The translations under genes and the position numbers were made by a program. Of a stretch of 64,000 nucleotides of DNA, positions 8,593 through 18,641 are shown piece by piece (the stretch's first letter is position 1; the number at the start of each line of letters is the position of its first letter). The notes under the pieces were generated by a model. The model searched no databases, was not told the origin of the DNA, and worked only from the letters and a program-made list of their open reading frames with translations. The DNA is from Marinomonas rhizomae (GTDB lineage: Bacteria > Pseudomonadota > Gammaproteobacteria > Pseudomonadales > Marinomonadaceae): assembly GCF_024397855.1 (NCBI RefSeq), contig NZ_CP073343.1, forward strand, positions 2,356,001-2,420,000, in the 5' to 3' direction.

Positions 8593-10521
8593 TTAACCGT
8601 TTTGCATTTCTTCAAGCTCTAACCAACGCTCCATGGTTGTTTCAAGCTCTTCTTCTTTATGCGCTAGTTTTGCTAAAGTTTTCTGAACCTTATCCGCATC
8701 CTCGGTATAAAACTCTGGCGCGCTAGTGGTGACATGCAACGCGGCGATCTCTTCTTCCAACTTCGCGATGGTCGCAGGCATATTGTCAAATTCGCGCTGC
8801 ATTTTATAGCTTAGCTTCGCTTTTGGTTTCGCCTGCATAGAGGTTTTTTTATCCTCTTCGACTTTTTTTGCGTCTGCTTTGGCTTTTTCTTTTTTAGTTG
8901 GTATGTCGTCAGTTTGCGATGTAGATTCTGTTGGGAATTTACCACCTTGACGAATCCAGTCTTGATATCCACCAACGTATTCTTTCACTCGGCCTTCACC
9001 TTCAAAAGCAATTACGCTGGTGACCACGTTATCTAGAAAAGCACGGTCATGGCTTACCAATAACAAGGTGCCATCGTAGCTCATTAGAAGCTCTTCAAGC
9101 AGCTCTAAGGTTTCCACATCAAGGTCGTTGGTTGGCTCATCCATGATTAATAGATTGGCTGGGCGAGTGAATAACTTCGCTAGCAATACACGATTTCGCT
9201 CACCACCAGACAATGCTTTTACTGGAGTACGGGCGCGCTCAGGCGGGAAAAGGAAATCACCAAGATAGCCAATAACATGTTTGTTCTGACCGTTGATTTC
9301 AATAACGTCTTTACCTTCACCAACGTTTTCCGCAACCGTTTGTTCTGGATCTAGTTGCTCACGCAGCTGATCGAAATACGCTACGTTAAGTTTCGTACCT
9401 TGACGCACCAATCCGGTTTCAGGCTCAAGATCCCCTAATAGAATTTTAAGGAAGGTACTTTTACCGCAACCATTTGGCCCAATCAGACCGATTCTGTCTC
9501 CACGGTTTACCACGAAGTCCATTGGTTGCAGAATCACTTTGTCTTCAAATGAATGACCAACTTGGGTGAATTCAGCTACCAGCTTGCCAGACTTATCTTT
9601 GGTCTCAATCGCCATTTTGGCATTGCCTTGGCGATTAATACGTTCAGAACGTTCTTCACGTAAGGCTTTCAAAGCACGAACTCGACCTTCATTACGGGTA
9701 CGACGTGCTTTAATACCTTGGCGGATCCAGACTTCTTCTTCTGCAAGGCGCTTATCGAACAAGGCGTTTGCACGCTCTTCTTCTTCGAGCATCTTCTCTT
9801 TAAAAGCAAGGAAAGCGGTGATGTTGCCGCTGAAGGAAATAAGATTACCGCGATCTAGTTCAATGATACGGTTAGCCAATTTCTCTAGGAAACGACGATC
9901 ATGGGTAATAAATAAGATCAAACCGCGGAATTGCTGAAGCTGTTGCTCCATCCATTCGATTGTTGGTACATCCAAATGGTTAGTCGGCTCGTCTAGTAGC
10001 AAGACATCTGGGTTAGAAATTAGTGCCTGCGCTAAGATAACGCGACGACGCCAACCACCAGACAATTCAGACATCAGCTTATCAGCAGGCAAGGCCAAAC
10101 GCTGAATCATGTGATTCACACGTTGCTCTAAATCCCAGCCTTGAATTCGATCTAATTCAGTCTGAATATCACTTAATTCATTGGCGTGATCATTCTCGAA
10201 ATCTTCTAATAACTTGAAGTAGCGAATCATTAACGAATGCGCTTCACCGGCGCCCTCACTGACCACTTCACGAACGGTTTTTTCATTCGCATCAGGCAAT
10301 TCTTGTGGAAGCTGACCAATAGTCATGCCTCCTTCTAAGCGAACAACGCCTTCATCGGCAACTTGTTCGCCTGAAATGACTTTTAACAGTGTCGATTTAC
10401 CCGCACCATTGCGACCGATAATTGCAACACGCTCTCCAGCTTCGGCTGAAAAACTGATTTTTGACAGCAGTGGATTATGCCCAAAAGCAACACTGATCTG
10501 TTCTAACGACAATAGACTCAT
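8593..10521 (-). CDS. uup: ABC-F ATPase Uup
   Basis: This 642-residue soluble protein has two ABC domains and no membrane segment, the ABC-F layout. The first has Walker A GRNGAGKST and signature LSGGWRRR; the second has GPNGCGKST and LSGGERNR, with LLLDEPTNHLD and LIMDEPTNDLD as Walker B. A charged linker lies between them. A C-terminal helical tail from about residue 560 has heptad-like KLEEEIAAL patterns, as in Uup, whose tail binds nucleic acid. E. coli Uup has 635 residues, and the N-terminus (MSLLSLEQISVAFG) aligns with it, so Uup fits better than EttA or YheS. Uup acts with ribosomes or replication intermediates to lower transposon precise excision and ribosome-related stress. The gene diverges from the RND operon. 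Confidence 0.88.
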   Translation of the reverse strand: MSLLSLEQISVAFGHNPLLSKISFSAEAGERVAIIGRNGAGKSTLLKVISGEQVADEGVVRLEGGMTIGQLPQELPDANEKTVREVVSEGAGEAHSLMIRYFKLLEDFENDHANELSDIQTELDRIQGWDLEQRVNHMIQRLALPADKLMSELSGGWRRRVILAQALISNPDVLLLDEPTNHLDVPTIEWMEQQLQQFRGLILFITHDRRFLEKLANRIIELDRGNLISFSGNITAFLAFKEKMLEEEERANALFDKRLAEEEVWIRQGIKARRTRNEGRVRALKALREERSERINRQGNAKMAIETKDKSGKLVAEFTQVGHSFEDKVILQPMDFVVNRGDRIGLIGPNGCGKSTFLKILLGDLEPETGLVRQGTKLNVAYFDQLREQLDPEQTVAENVGEGKDVIEINGQNKHVIGYLGDFLFPPERARTPVKALSGGERNRVLLAKLFTRPANLLIMDEPTNDLDVETLELLEELLMSYDGTLLLVSHDRAFLDNVVTSVIAFEGEGRVKEYVGGYQDWIRQGGKFPTESTSQTDDIPTKKEKAKADAKKVEEDKKTSMQAKPKAKLSYKMQREFDNMPATIAKLEEEIAALHVTTSAPEFYTEDADKVQKTLAKLAHKEEELETTMERWLELEEMQNG

Positions 10522-10651
10522 ATCTATCCATATAAAGTAAAAATTTTGTGGCGGTATAGTATCATCCTTCTAACCGAAGGTTCAGCAAATAGACGAGACT
10601 AGCGATTAAAAAGAAACAGTTTTTTGTTGGTTAAAAATATTTTTAGCAACT

Positions 10652-10739
10652 TTGATCATAAAATGAGGGTGTAATATTGCTATTGTCTGCGCAAGATTTA
10701 ATCTAAAACGCTTTCTTCCTTATTATTTACGCATATACT
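10652..10739 (+). promoter_or_regulatory. Candidate promoters for the RND efflux operon
   Basis: Two weak sigma-70-like sites face the efflux genes in the 260-base divergent gap. One is TTGATC, 17 bases, TATTGC (10652-10680). The other is a good -10 box, TATACT (10734-10739), with no clear -35. A GGAG ribosome-binding site follows before the start at 10782. No operator palindrome for a TetR-type repressor was obvious. Confidence 0.3.
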
Positions 10740-10781
10740 AACCCCACATAATGATAATTTTTATATTTCACGGAGTGTCAA

Positions 10782-11876
10782 ATGGAGCTTAAAAGCAAGG
10801 TAGGGCCAATAACAGCAGTGGTCGTTGCCGTCGCAACCGTAACTTGGATGATTGCAGGAGGCAATGGAGTTACGGTTAGCCCAACAGGAAAAACCCCAAA
10901 TGAGAATACTGTTTCTTCACAGTCAACAGAAAGTAAGCTAGCTTACCCAGTTCAAGCCAAAACCCTTATCACCAAAACGATTGAAATGCATTTGCCGTTA
11001 AGTGGAAAAACCTTGGCTGATGAAACACTTCAACTTATAAACACATACCCAGGCCGAATTACGAAGCTCCCCGTCGAAAAAGGTCGCTTTATAAAAAAAG
11101 GCAGCTCAATCCTGCAAGTTGATACTCGAACCTTAAAAGCACAAATAGAACAAGCTGGGCTACTAATAAAGCAGAAACAACTTGAACTTGATGGCATCAG
11201 AAAACTAAATGCAGGCAATTTCACATCGAAAGTCAATTTAGCCCAAGCCGAAACGGATCTAGCCTCGGCAAAAGCGACCAAAGAAGCCCTATTGATTGAT
11301 TTAGAAAATGCGAATGTAACAGCGCCCTTTTCTGGCATATTGAACACATTGAACGTACAAGAAGGTCAAGTATTAGCGGCTGGCGCGGCTATCGGCACCT
11401 TAGTTTCTGTGAATCCAATTAAAGTTAGCGTGAATATTCCACAAAATAAAATCCAGTTTATAAAGCTAGGCACCCAAGGTAATATCCGTCTCGAATCTGG
11501 CTATGAAGCACAAGGTTTTGTTTCCTATATCAGTACCACGGCTAACGAATCCAGCCGCACCATCAGTGTCGAGATGCAAGTAGACAATCCAGATAATGCT
11601 ATTCCTGCAGGTTTAACGGCTGCTGTAGATTTCGTTTTAGATGAACAAAGAGCTCATGCCTTCTCTCCAGCGCTTCTTACCTTAGATGACTCAGGCAGAA
11701 CAGCCATAAAAACCATCAGTATAGACAATACGGTTGTTGTATCAACTGTCGAAATCATTAAATCAGAACGCGACCAAGTTTGGGTTCGCGGCCTCCCCGA
11801 CAACGTGAACATTATCACCGTCGGACAGGGCTTTGTGTCTGCGGGCGATAAAGTCGAAGCCCATTACCAAAACTAA
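10782..11876 (+). CDS. RND efflux periplasmic adaptor (membrane fusion protein)
   Basis: This 364-residue adaptor joins an RND pump to an outer-membrane channel. An N-terminal hydrophobic segment (TAVVVAVATVTWMIAGG, residues 11-27) with no lipobox cysteine points to a membrane anchor or uncleaved signal rather than a lipoprotein. A split lipoyl/biotinyl-like domain (GRITKLPVEKGRFIKKGSSILQVD, then VTAPFSGILNTLNVQEGQVL) flanks a helical hairpin of about 60 residues that is rich in QAE/LAS. Beta-barrel and membrane-proximal domains follow. The RND gene begins 11 bases downstream behind a perfect AAGGAGG. No outer-membrane factor gene is adjacent, so a shared TolC is likely. Substrate unknown. 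Confidence 0.9.
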   Translation: MELKSKVGPITAVVVAVATVTWMIAGGNGVTVSPTGKTPNENTVSSQSTESKLAYPVQAKTLITKTIEMHLPLSGKTLADETLQLINTYPGRITKLPVEKGRFIKKGSSILQVDTRTLKAQIEQAGLLIKQKQLELDGIRKLNAGNFTSKVNLAQAETDLASAKATKEALLIDLENANVTAPFSGILNTLNVQEGQVLAAGAAIGTLVSVNPIKVSVNIPQNKIQFIKLGTQGNIRLESGYEAQGFVSYISTTANESSRTISVEMQVDNPDNAIPAGLTAAVDFVLDEQRAHAFSPALLTLDDSGRTAIKTISIDNTVVVSTVEIIKSERDQVWVRGLPDNVNIITVGQGFVSAGDKVEAHYQN

Positions 11877-11887
11877 GGAGGCCCAAT

Positions 11888-14800
11888 ATGCAAACATTGA
11901 TTGAGGCGGCCTTAGCTCGCTCTCGTACTGTAATGATGTTTTTCGTCCTCATACTTATTATGGGTACGGTTTCTTACATCGAAATTGCCAAGGAAAGTGA
12001 TCCTGATATCACCATACCGATGGCCTATGTATCAGTATCGCTGGAAGGCATCTCGCCTGAAGACGCAGACAGTTTATTAGTTCACCCTCTGGAAAAAGAA
12101 TTAAAAGGCTTAGAAGGGTTAAAAGAACTCAAATCTACAGCCTCAGAAGGCCATGCATCAATCATGCTGGAGTTTGAGTCTGGCGTCGATATTGACCAAG
12201 CCATTAGCGATGCTAAAGATAAGGTAGATAGAGCCAAAAGCGAATTACCTGATGATGCCGATGAACCGACTGTCACAGAAATCAACCTTTCCACCTTCCC
12301 AGTATTACGTGTCAATTTATCGGGTAATGTCAGTTTCGCGACACTGAGTCGTACGGCAAAAAACTTACAAGATTCTATTGAAGCAATTGATGGTGTACTA
12401 GAAGCTAAGATCAGTGGTGACCGTGACCAAGAAGCTCAGATTATTATTCGTCCCGAACAGCTTGAATCCTATAATTTGTCCTTATCAGATGTCGCCAACT
12501 TCGTTTCTGGCAACAATAGATTGGTGGCCGCTGGGAATTTAGACACTGGGGCTGGACGTTTTTCACTGAAGGTTCCCGGTCTACTGAAAACCAAGGAAGA
12601 TATTCTTAACCTTCCAATCAAAGTTGACGGAGATCAAGTTGTCTTATTAGGAGACATAGCTACTGGCGAACTGACTTTTGAAGACCCAACAAGTTACGCC
12701 AGAGTCGAAGGCAAACGTAGCATTACGCTTGCAGTCTCTAAGCGTGTTGGCGTCAATATCATTAACACCATTGAAGCGGTAAAAGCAGCGGTTAAGAGTG
12801 AAAGCGAACAATGGCCAGATGGCATCGAATACAACTTAACTGGTGATAAATCCACAGACATCGAGACCTCTCTAAACGACTTATTTAATAACGTTCTCGC
12901 GGCCACCCTGCTAGTAATGATCGTTATTGTATGGGCTCTTGGAGTGCGAAGTGCTTTTTTAGTCGGCCTAGCCATTCCCGGGGCCTTTCTATCTGGTATT
13001 TTAATACTCGATTTGCAAGGTTACACCATCAACATGGTTGTGCTTTTTGCCTTAATTCTCAGTGTTGGCATGCTCGTTGACGGGGCCATTGTTGTGACTG
13101 AGTATGCCGATCGAAAACTAGCTGAAGGCGCATCCAAGCGACAAGCCTATAGTGAGGCCGCAAAACGTATGGCATGGCCTATCACAGCCTCTACAGCGAC
13201 CACATTAGCGGTATTCATGCCATTACTTTTCTGGCCCGACATAGTCGGAGAATTTATGCGCTTCATGCCTATTACCATCATAGCGACACTGGCTTCGTCT
13301 TTAGTCATGGCGCTAATAGTATTACCGACCATCGGCTCTATCATTGGTAAAAAAGGTGCCTATACAGAAAAAACCATGCGCGCACTGCGCATCACAGAAA
13401 CAGGTGATTTGTCCGAACTTACTGGTCCAACAGGCTTCTATGGCAGAATGCTGACTCGTTTAGTGGAGTACCCAGTTTGGGTGCTATTGTTCACAATAGT
13501 GTTACTCTTCACTATTTTTGCCAGCTATGGCAAGTTTGGTAAAGGCGTTGAATTTTTTCCTAATATCGAACCTGAATCAGCTAACCTAGATATACGTGCC
13601 CGCGGCGATCTATCTTTAGAAGAAAAAGACGCATTAGTGAGACAGGTAGAAGAGCAAGTTATTGGTACACCAGCACTAAAAAGTGTTGTTGCAACAACAT
13701 ATGCCACACCAGGCAACAATGCTGCACCTGATAGCATCGGCTCTATTACCATGGAATTTACTGATTGGTACAAACGAGAATCCGCTGGCGTCATATTGGA
13801 CCAAATAAGGGAAAGAACGAAACAAATCCCTGGCATCGAAATCAGCGCAGAAAAAGAACAAGGCGGCCCCCAATCAGGTGCAGACATTCAGCTACAGCTT
13901 AATTCAAACTATTCTGAAGCCCTCAACCTTGCTGCTGATGAAATTAGTAAACAGCTTTTATTAAGAGATGAAATCATTACGGTCAGTGATGACAGGTCTC
14001 TCGCTGGCATTGAATGGCGTATTGATATTAATCGCGAAGAAGCAAGCCGGTACGGCGTCGACGTCAACAGCCTTGGTAATGTTATCAAACTGGTTACCAC
14101 AGGTATAACTTTAAGTGACTTTTTACCAGAAGGGGCTGATGACAAAATTGATATCGTTTTACGCTATCCAGTGAATCAACGTAGTCTAGATCAACTGGAT
14201 CAGCTACAGATTCCAACGAATCAAGGCAGTATTCCAGCCAGCAACTTCATTCATCGATATGCCGCACCTAAGCAAGGTGTGATAAATAGAACCGATGGAA
14301 AGAAAACCATTAAAATCGATGCCGACGTGAAAGACGGCTTAGTGGTTGATGAAGTAATTAAAGCCATCAAAGTAAAACTAGATGCCGCCGGTATAGATAA
14401 ATCCGTCAGCTATGAGTTTCGGGGCAACACTGAAGACCAGCAAAAATCCATGGCTTTTTTGATCAAGGCATTTGGTGTTGCGTTTTTCATCATGGCGATC
14501 ATTTTGGTGACTCAGTTTAATAACTTTTTCCAATGTTTATTAATCCTGAGCGCGGTAATCTTTTCGACCATGGGTGTATTCATTGGACTTATGGTCAAAG
14601 GGCAACCGTTCGGCATTGTAATGAGTGGTGTCGGTGTTATCGCTTTGGCAGGGATTGTTGTTAACAACAATATCGTTCTAATCGATACTTTCAACGGTTT
14701 GCGCAAGCAAGGCATGATGGTTCGCGAAGCGGCCATCAGAACAGGCGTTCAACGATTAAGACCGGTTATGTTAACCACCATTACCACTATTCTTGGGCTT

Positions 14801-15076
14801 GTCCCCATGGTGTTTCAGCTCAATATCGACCTAATTCATCAATCCTTCAGTATTGGCGCGCCATCGGCCCAATGGTGGACGCAATTATCCACTGCCATCG
14901 CCGGAGGCCTCACCTTTGCAACGCCATTAACGCTTATTTTAACGCCTTGTTTATTAGTTCTGGGCTATCGTAGAAAAGAACAAAAGCGACTGCAAGCCTT
15001 GGAAGGACAAACGGTAGAGCCCCAGCCGTCTAAAAATACGCCCCTGAAGGAAGGAAGCCAAGACAGCGAAATTTAA
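11888..15076 (+). CDS. RND multidrug-type efflux transporter
   Basis: This 1062-residue inner-membrane protein has the duplicated AcrB-like layout: a first membrane helix near residue 15, a large periplasmic loop, a helix bundle near 330-480, a second loop, and a bundle near 860-1025. It belongs to the hydrophobe/amphiphile efflux group. In TM4 the usual pair of aspartates is reduced (GMLVDGAIVVTEYADR: Asp-Gly where AcrB has Asp-Asp), and in TM10 the relay lysine of AcrB is replaced by asparagine (GIVVNNNIVLIDT). Such variants are known in several RND branches, so this is not proof of loss. The C-terminus carries a polar tail of about 40 residues. Translation is coupled to the adaptor gene by AAGGAGG at 11875-11881. 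Drug, metal or lipid substrate cannot be told. Confidence 0.9.
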   Translation: MQTLIEAALARSRTVMMFFVLILIMGTVSYIEIAKESDPDITIPMAYVSVSLEGISPEDADSLLVHPLEKELKGLEGLKELKSTASEGHASIMLEFESGVDIDQAISDAKDKVDRAKSELPDDADEPTVTEINLSTFPVLRVNLSGNVSFATLSRTAKNLQDSIEAIDGVLEAKISGDRDQEAQIIIRPEQLESYNLSLSDVANFVSGNNRLVAAGNLDTGAGRFSLKVPGLLKTKEDILNLPIKVDGDQVVLLGDIATGELTFEDPTSYARVEGKRSITLAVSKRVGVNIINTIEAVKAAVKSESEQWPDGIEYNLTGDKSTDIETSLNDLFNNVLAATLLVMIVIVWALGVRSAFLVGLAIPGAFLSGILILDLQGYTINMVVLFALILSVGMLVDGAIVVTEYADRKLAEGASKRQAYSEAAKRMAWPITASTATTLAVFMPLLFWPDIVGEFMRFMPITIIATLASSLVMALIVLPTIGSIIGKKGAYTEKTMRALRITETGDLSELTGPTGFYGRMLTRLVEYPVWVLLFTIVLLFTIFASYGKFGKGVEFFPNIEPESANLDIRARGDLSLEEKDALVRQVEEQVIGTPALKSVVATTYATPGNNAAPDSIGSITMEFTDWYKRESAGVILDQIRERTKQIPGIEISAEKEQGGPQSGADIQLQLNSNYSEALNLAADEISKQLLLRDEIITVSDDRSLAGIEWRIDINREEASRYGVDVNSLGNVIKLVTTGITLSDFLPEGADDKIDIVLRYPVNQRSLDQLDQLQIPTNQGSIPASNFIHRYAAPKQGVINRTDGKKTIKIDADVKDGLVVDEVIKAIKVKLDAAGIDKSVSYEFRGNTEDQQKSMAFLIKAFGVAFFIMAIILVTQFNNFFQCLLILSAVIFSTMGVFIGLMVKGQPFGIVMSGVGVIALAGIVVNNNIVLIDTFNGLRKQGMMVREAAIRTGVQRLRPVMLTTITTILGLVPMVFQLNIDLIHQSFSIGAPSAQWWTQLSTAIAGGLTFATPLTLILTPCLLVLGYRRKEQKRLQALEGQTVEPQPSKNTPLKEGSQDSEI

Positions 15077-15103
15077 CAGGGCAAACACAAAGCCTCAGCA
15101 AAC

Positions 15104-15143
15104 AAAAAAGCGGACTCAGAAATTACTCTCAGTCCGCTTTTTT
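15104..15143. terminator. Bidirectional terminator after the RND operon and metZ
   Basis: AAAAAAGCGGACT and AGTCCGCTTTTTT form a perfect 13-base stem with a 14-base loop between two converging genes. A-tracts and T-tracts on both sides allow termination in both directions. Confidence 0.9.
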
Positions 15144-15170
15144 ATAAGCCAATATTTATAACGAAATATA

Positions 15171-16346
15171 CTAGGCCAACTGATCCAGCGCCACTTTAAC
15201 ATCGGCAATGATGTCATCAATGTCTTCTAAACCAACGGACACACGAATCAAGCCTTCAGCAATTCCAGCTTTGGCTTTTTCTTCATCCGTCAAACGACCA
15301 TGAGTGGTTGTCGCAGGATGTGTCACCAAGGTTTTGGTATCACCCAAATTTCCTGTAATCGACATCAATTTAGTGGCATTAATAACAGACCAAGCTGCTT
15401 TACGGCCACCTTCTACTTCAAAGGACAACAAACCACCAAAATCTTTCTGTTGCTGTTTAGCAAGTTCATGGTACTTGTGGCTCGGCAATCCGCCATAATT
15501 GACTTTAAGTACTTTAGGGTGCGCTTCTAAATATTCCGCCAACTTCATCGCGTTTGCAGAATGAGCAGTCATACGCAATGACAAGGTTTCGAGGCCATTT
15601 AATAGCACCCAAGCATTGAAGGGGCTCATGCATGGACCAGCACTGCGCATAAAGGCAGTGAAAACATTGATGATCTCTTGACTAGCAATTAAAGCACCGC
15701 CCAGACAACGACCCTGGCCATCAATAAACTTAGTGGCTGATTGCATGACGATATCAGCACCTTGCGTCAAAGGATTCTGCAGCGCTGGTGTCGCTAAAAC
15801 GGTATCAACACACAACAATGCACCTTTCGCATGCGCCAATGCCGCTACACGAGCAACATCAACCACTTCATAAAGCGGATTGGAAGGCGTTTCAAAATAA
15901 CAAAACCGTGTATTTTCGTTAATTGCTTCTTCCCATGCGGCATAGTCAGTCGCATCGACATAAATAACTTCGACACCAAACTTGGTGGTGTAGGTATTAA
16001 AAAACTTAACCGTTGAACCAAAAATATTACGTGAACACACCACACGATCACCAGCCTGCAATAAGCTATATGCCAACGTCATTAACGCCGCCATACCAGA
16101 ACTTGTCGCAATCGCTGCCTCACCCTTTTCAAGCGTCGCTAGGCGCTTCTCAAACAGCTCAACCGTCGGGTTAGTAAAACGAGAGTAAACATTACCGTCC
16201 TGATCACCAGAAAACTTTCCTGCCGCCTCTTCAGCACTCGCATAAGCAAAGCTCGAGGTCATGAAAATGGCTTCGCTGTTTTCTTGTTCTTGCGTTTGAC
16301 GAATACCTGCACGAATCGCATTCGTTGCATCTTTATAATCTGCCAT
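15171..16346 (-). CDS. metZ: O-succinylhomoserine sulfhydrylase
   Basis: This 391-residue PLP enzyme makes homocysteine from O-succinylhomoserine and sulfide in methionine synthesis. It has the Cys/Met-metabolism fold with YSRFTNPTV near residue 54, SGMAAL for PLP phosphate contact, and the PLP lysine in MQSATKFIDGQGR near 200. The pattern NLGDTKTLVTHPATTTHGR near 350 is typical of the family. I choose the ATG at 16346: GGAGTG lies seven bases before it. A longer frame starting with GTG at 16364 has no ribosome-binding site. The order purF-metZ is as in Pseudomonas, where MetZ is the succinyl-homoserine enzyme; cystathionine gamma-synthase is less likely. A terminator-like hairpin stands between purF and this gene. 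Confidence 0.9.
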   Translation of the reverse strand: MADYKDATNAIRAGIRQTQEQENSEAIFMTSSFAYASAEEAAGKFSGDQDGNVYSRFTNPTVELFEKRLATLEKGEAAIATSSGMAALMTLAYSLLQAGDRVVCSRNIFGSTVKFFNTYTTKFGVEVIYVDATDYAAWEEAINENTRFCYFETPSNPLYEVVDVARVAALAHAKGALLCVDTVLATPALQNPLTQGADIVMQSATKFIDGQGRCLGGALIASQEIINVFTAFMRSAGPCMSPFNAWVLLNGLETLSLRMTAHSANAMKLAEYLEAHPKVLKVNYGGLPSHKYHELAKQQQKDFGGLLSFEVEGGRKAAWSVINATKLMSITGNLGDTKTLVTHPATTTHGRLTDEEKAKAGIAEGLIRVSVGLEDIDDIIADVKVALDQLA

Positions 16347-16382
16347 TACTTCACTCCAAGCCACTTTTCAAAATCATTTCCC

Positions 16383-16415
16383 AAAAACAACTAAGCCAGG
16401 CGTGACCTGGCTTAG
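16383..16415 (-). terminator. Intrinsic terminator or attenuator between purF and metZ
   Basis: CTAAGCCAGG and CCTGGCTTAG form a perfect 10-base stem with a 5-base loop. On the minus strand it is followed by TTGTTTTTGG. It ends only about 37 bases before the metZ start, which leaves little room for a separate metZ promoter. Confidence 0.75.
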
Positions 16416-16443
16416 CTTTATCCGTCACGAGATCATGCAAATA

Positions 16444-17952
16444 TTACATAGGGTGCATCATATCGCTAGCTTCTTGGTCTTCAACCGAAGCCTTATTTAA
16501 ATCATTACGCGCACCTTCAATGCCTTCCAAATAGGCAGCATCAATATTGCCCGTAATGTATTTTGCATCAAACACAGAGGTATCAAATTCACGAACATCA
16601 GAATGCTTTTCATCGATACATGCATCGATCAAATCTTGCAAATCTTGGAATATTAATTTGTCCGCTCCAATTAATTCGCAGATTTCATCAACATTGCGAT
16701 TATGCGCAATAAGTTCTTTCGCCGCTGGCATATCGATACCGTAGACGTTCGGATAACGAACTTCTGGGGCGGCTGATGCGATATAGACTTTCTTCGCACC
16801 GGCTTCTCTCGCCATCTCGATAATTTCTTTACTCGTGGTACCACGAACAATAGAGTCATCAACTAGCAAAACGGTTTTATCTTTAAATTCAAAAGGCACA
16901 GGATTAAGCTTTTGACGCACAGACTTCTTACGAATAGCCTGACCCGGCATGATAAATGTACGACCGATATAACGGTTTTTAACCAAACCTTCACGGAACG
17001 GTATATTTAATGCCTGTGCGATTTGTAACGCAGCGGTACGGCTTGTATCTGGAATCGGAATAACCACATCGATATCATGATCTTTCCATTCACGCTGGAT
17101 TTTCTCAGCAAGACGATCGCCCATGTTAATACGCGCTTTATAAACTGAAATACTGTCAATAACAGTATCAGGACGTGCAAAATAGACGTATTCAAACAAA
17201 CAAGGACGCGCTACTTTTTTCGGTGTGCACTGACGCACATGAACATTGTGGTTTAAGTCAAAAAAGATCGCTTCGCCTGGTTGGATATCACGCTCAATTT
17301 TGAAACCTGCCGCATCCAATGCAACACTTTCAGATGCAACCATGTATTCAATACCAGAATCGGTTTGACGTGAACCATAAATCAATGGACGAATACCATC
17401 AGGATCACGAAAAGCCAAAATACCGTAGCCTGTTATCAAGGTAACAACTGCATAACCACCTTCAATACGCTTATAAACACGCTCAAGCGCATTAAAGATA
17501 TCTTCTGGTGTTGGTACCAGTTTTCCTTCTTCATGAAGCTCATGAGCCAATACGTTTACCAAGACTTCAGAATCAGAAGTGGTATTGATGTGGCGCAAAT
17601 CAGATTCAAATACTTCACGCTTTAATTTGGCGGTATTTGTTAGGTTGCCATTGTGCGCAAGTGAAATGCCATAGGGAGAGTTAACATAGAAAGGTTGAGC
17701 TTCAGCTGAGCTAGAAGTACCTGCCGTTGGATAACGGACATGACCTATACCTATGTTACCGTGTAGTTTTTTCATATGACGAGTGCGAAAGACCTCACTC
17801 ACCGGACCATTGTCTTTGCGTAAGCATAAACGTCCGTTATGGCTTGTAACCATACCCGCAGCATCTTGCCCACGATGCTGAAGAAGGGTTAACGCATCAA
17901 AAATTGCTTGGTTAACCACAGACGTGCCTACGACACCAACGATACCACACAT
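16444..17952 (-). CDS. purF: Amidophosphoribosyltransferase
   Basis: This 502-residue enzyme commits PRPP to purine synthesis, using glutamine to form phosphoribosylamine. The start MCGIVGVVG exposes the N-terminal nucleophile cysteine after removal of Met. The glutaminase domain covers about residues 2-235, with YPTAGTSS and [10 protein letters not shown]. The phosphoribosyltransferase domain holds the PRPP motif [13 protein letters not shown] near 365. Length matches the E. coli enzyme (505). GAGGATC precedes the start. It follows cvpA, the same pairing as in E. coli, where PurR controls the operon. No PurR box was identified here. A hairpin terminator follows the stop. Confidence 0.97.
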   Translation of the reverse strand: MCGIVGVVGTSVVNQAIFDALTLLQHRGQDAAGMVTSHNGRLCLRKDNGPVSEVFRTRHMKKLHGNIGIGHVRYPTAGTSSSAEAQPFYVNSPYGISLAHNGNLTNTAKLKREVFESDLRHINTTSDSEVLVNVLAHELHEEGKLVPTPEDIFNALERVYKRIEGGYAVVTLITGYGILAFRDPDGIRPLIYGSRQTDSGIEYMVASESVALDAAGFKIERDIQPGEAIFFDLNHNVHVRQCTPKKVARPCLFEYVYFARPDTVIDSISVYKARINMGDRLAEKIQREWKDHDIDVVIPIPDTSRTAALQIAQALNIPFREGLVKNRYIGRTFIMPGQAIRKKSVRQKLNPVPFEFKDKTVLLVDDSIVRGTTSKEIIEMAREAGAKKVYIASAAPEVRYPNVYGIDMPAAKELIAHNRNVDEICELIGADKLIFQDLQDLIDACIDEKHSDVREFDTSVFDAKYITGNIDAAYLEGIEGARNDLNKASVEDQEASDMMHPM

Positions 17953-18032
17953 GTTCTAGATCCTCGTGTTGGGGAATTGCGACAAACGCCGCAAAGGTTC
18001 TTTATCTATTTGGCTGCTATATAAATAAGCAA

Positions 18033-18566
18033 CTAATTTCCAAGGGCGCGGTCAATGAGAGTCGAATCCATAAGATCCGAGCTCTTGCCTAACATATCAC
18101 GCGTCCAGTCATTCAATTGACCCAATTGAGGGATCAATTGTGAAGTTTTCCAAAACTCTGTTTTTTCTATCGCTGGACTCAAGCTCAATAAAGAAACAAA
18201 AGCCACAACAATCAAGCTGCCACGAGCAAAACCAAATAGCATGCCCAGCACTCTATCCGTACTTGTCAAACCCGTTACTTGGATAAGTGATCCCAATAAA
18301 AAGCTAACCAAGACCCCCACTACCAAAGTAGCTATAAATAGAGATACAAAAGAAACGATATAGCGAATCTGATCATTTTGAACCTGATCAACTAGCAGCG
18401 CTTGCATCTGATCAGAGAACTTAACTGATACGACAAAAGCAACAACCCAAGTCAAAAGTGATAAGACTTCTTTTACAAAGCCTCTCTTCAAACTCAAAAG
18501 AGTAGAAAGTACCACTACTGCAATGATCAACCAGTCAATGGTCGACATTGAATTTACTTGCTCCAT
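18033..18566 (-). CDS. cvpA: CvpA family membrane protein
   Basis: This protein of 177 residues has four hydrophobic segments. The conserved parts are LKRGFVKEVLSLLTWVVAF near residue 30 and TGLTSTDRVLGMLFGFARG near 95-115. CvpA was named for colicin V production and has been linked to envelope stress and bile resistance; its activity is not known. The start is the ATG at 18566, preceded by AGAGGT; the open frame continues 8 codons further to a TTG without better support. The gene lies upstream of purF, as in many gammaproteobacteria. Confidence 0.9.
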   Translation of the reverse strand: MEQVNSMSTIDWLIIAVVVLSTLLSLKRGFVKEVLSLLTWVVAFVVSVKFSDQMQALLVDQVQNDQIRYIVSFVSLFIATLVVGVLVSFLLGSLIQVTGLTSTDRVLGMLFGFARGSLIVVAFVSLLSLSPAIEKTEFWKTSQLIPQLGQLNDWTRDMLGKSSDLMDSTLIDRALGN

Positions 18567-18641
18567 GTACACCTCTAAAAATCGCCGCAAAGTTTAACAG
18601 ACACCTGTAATTTTCCAAATACAGAGACATCAAACCTCAAG

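Noticed and set aside
16347..16443. SAM riboswitch before metZ
   Set aside because: The gap is under 100 bases and shows one simple hairpin, not the multi-helix core of a SAM riboswitch.
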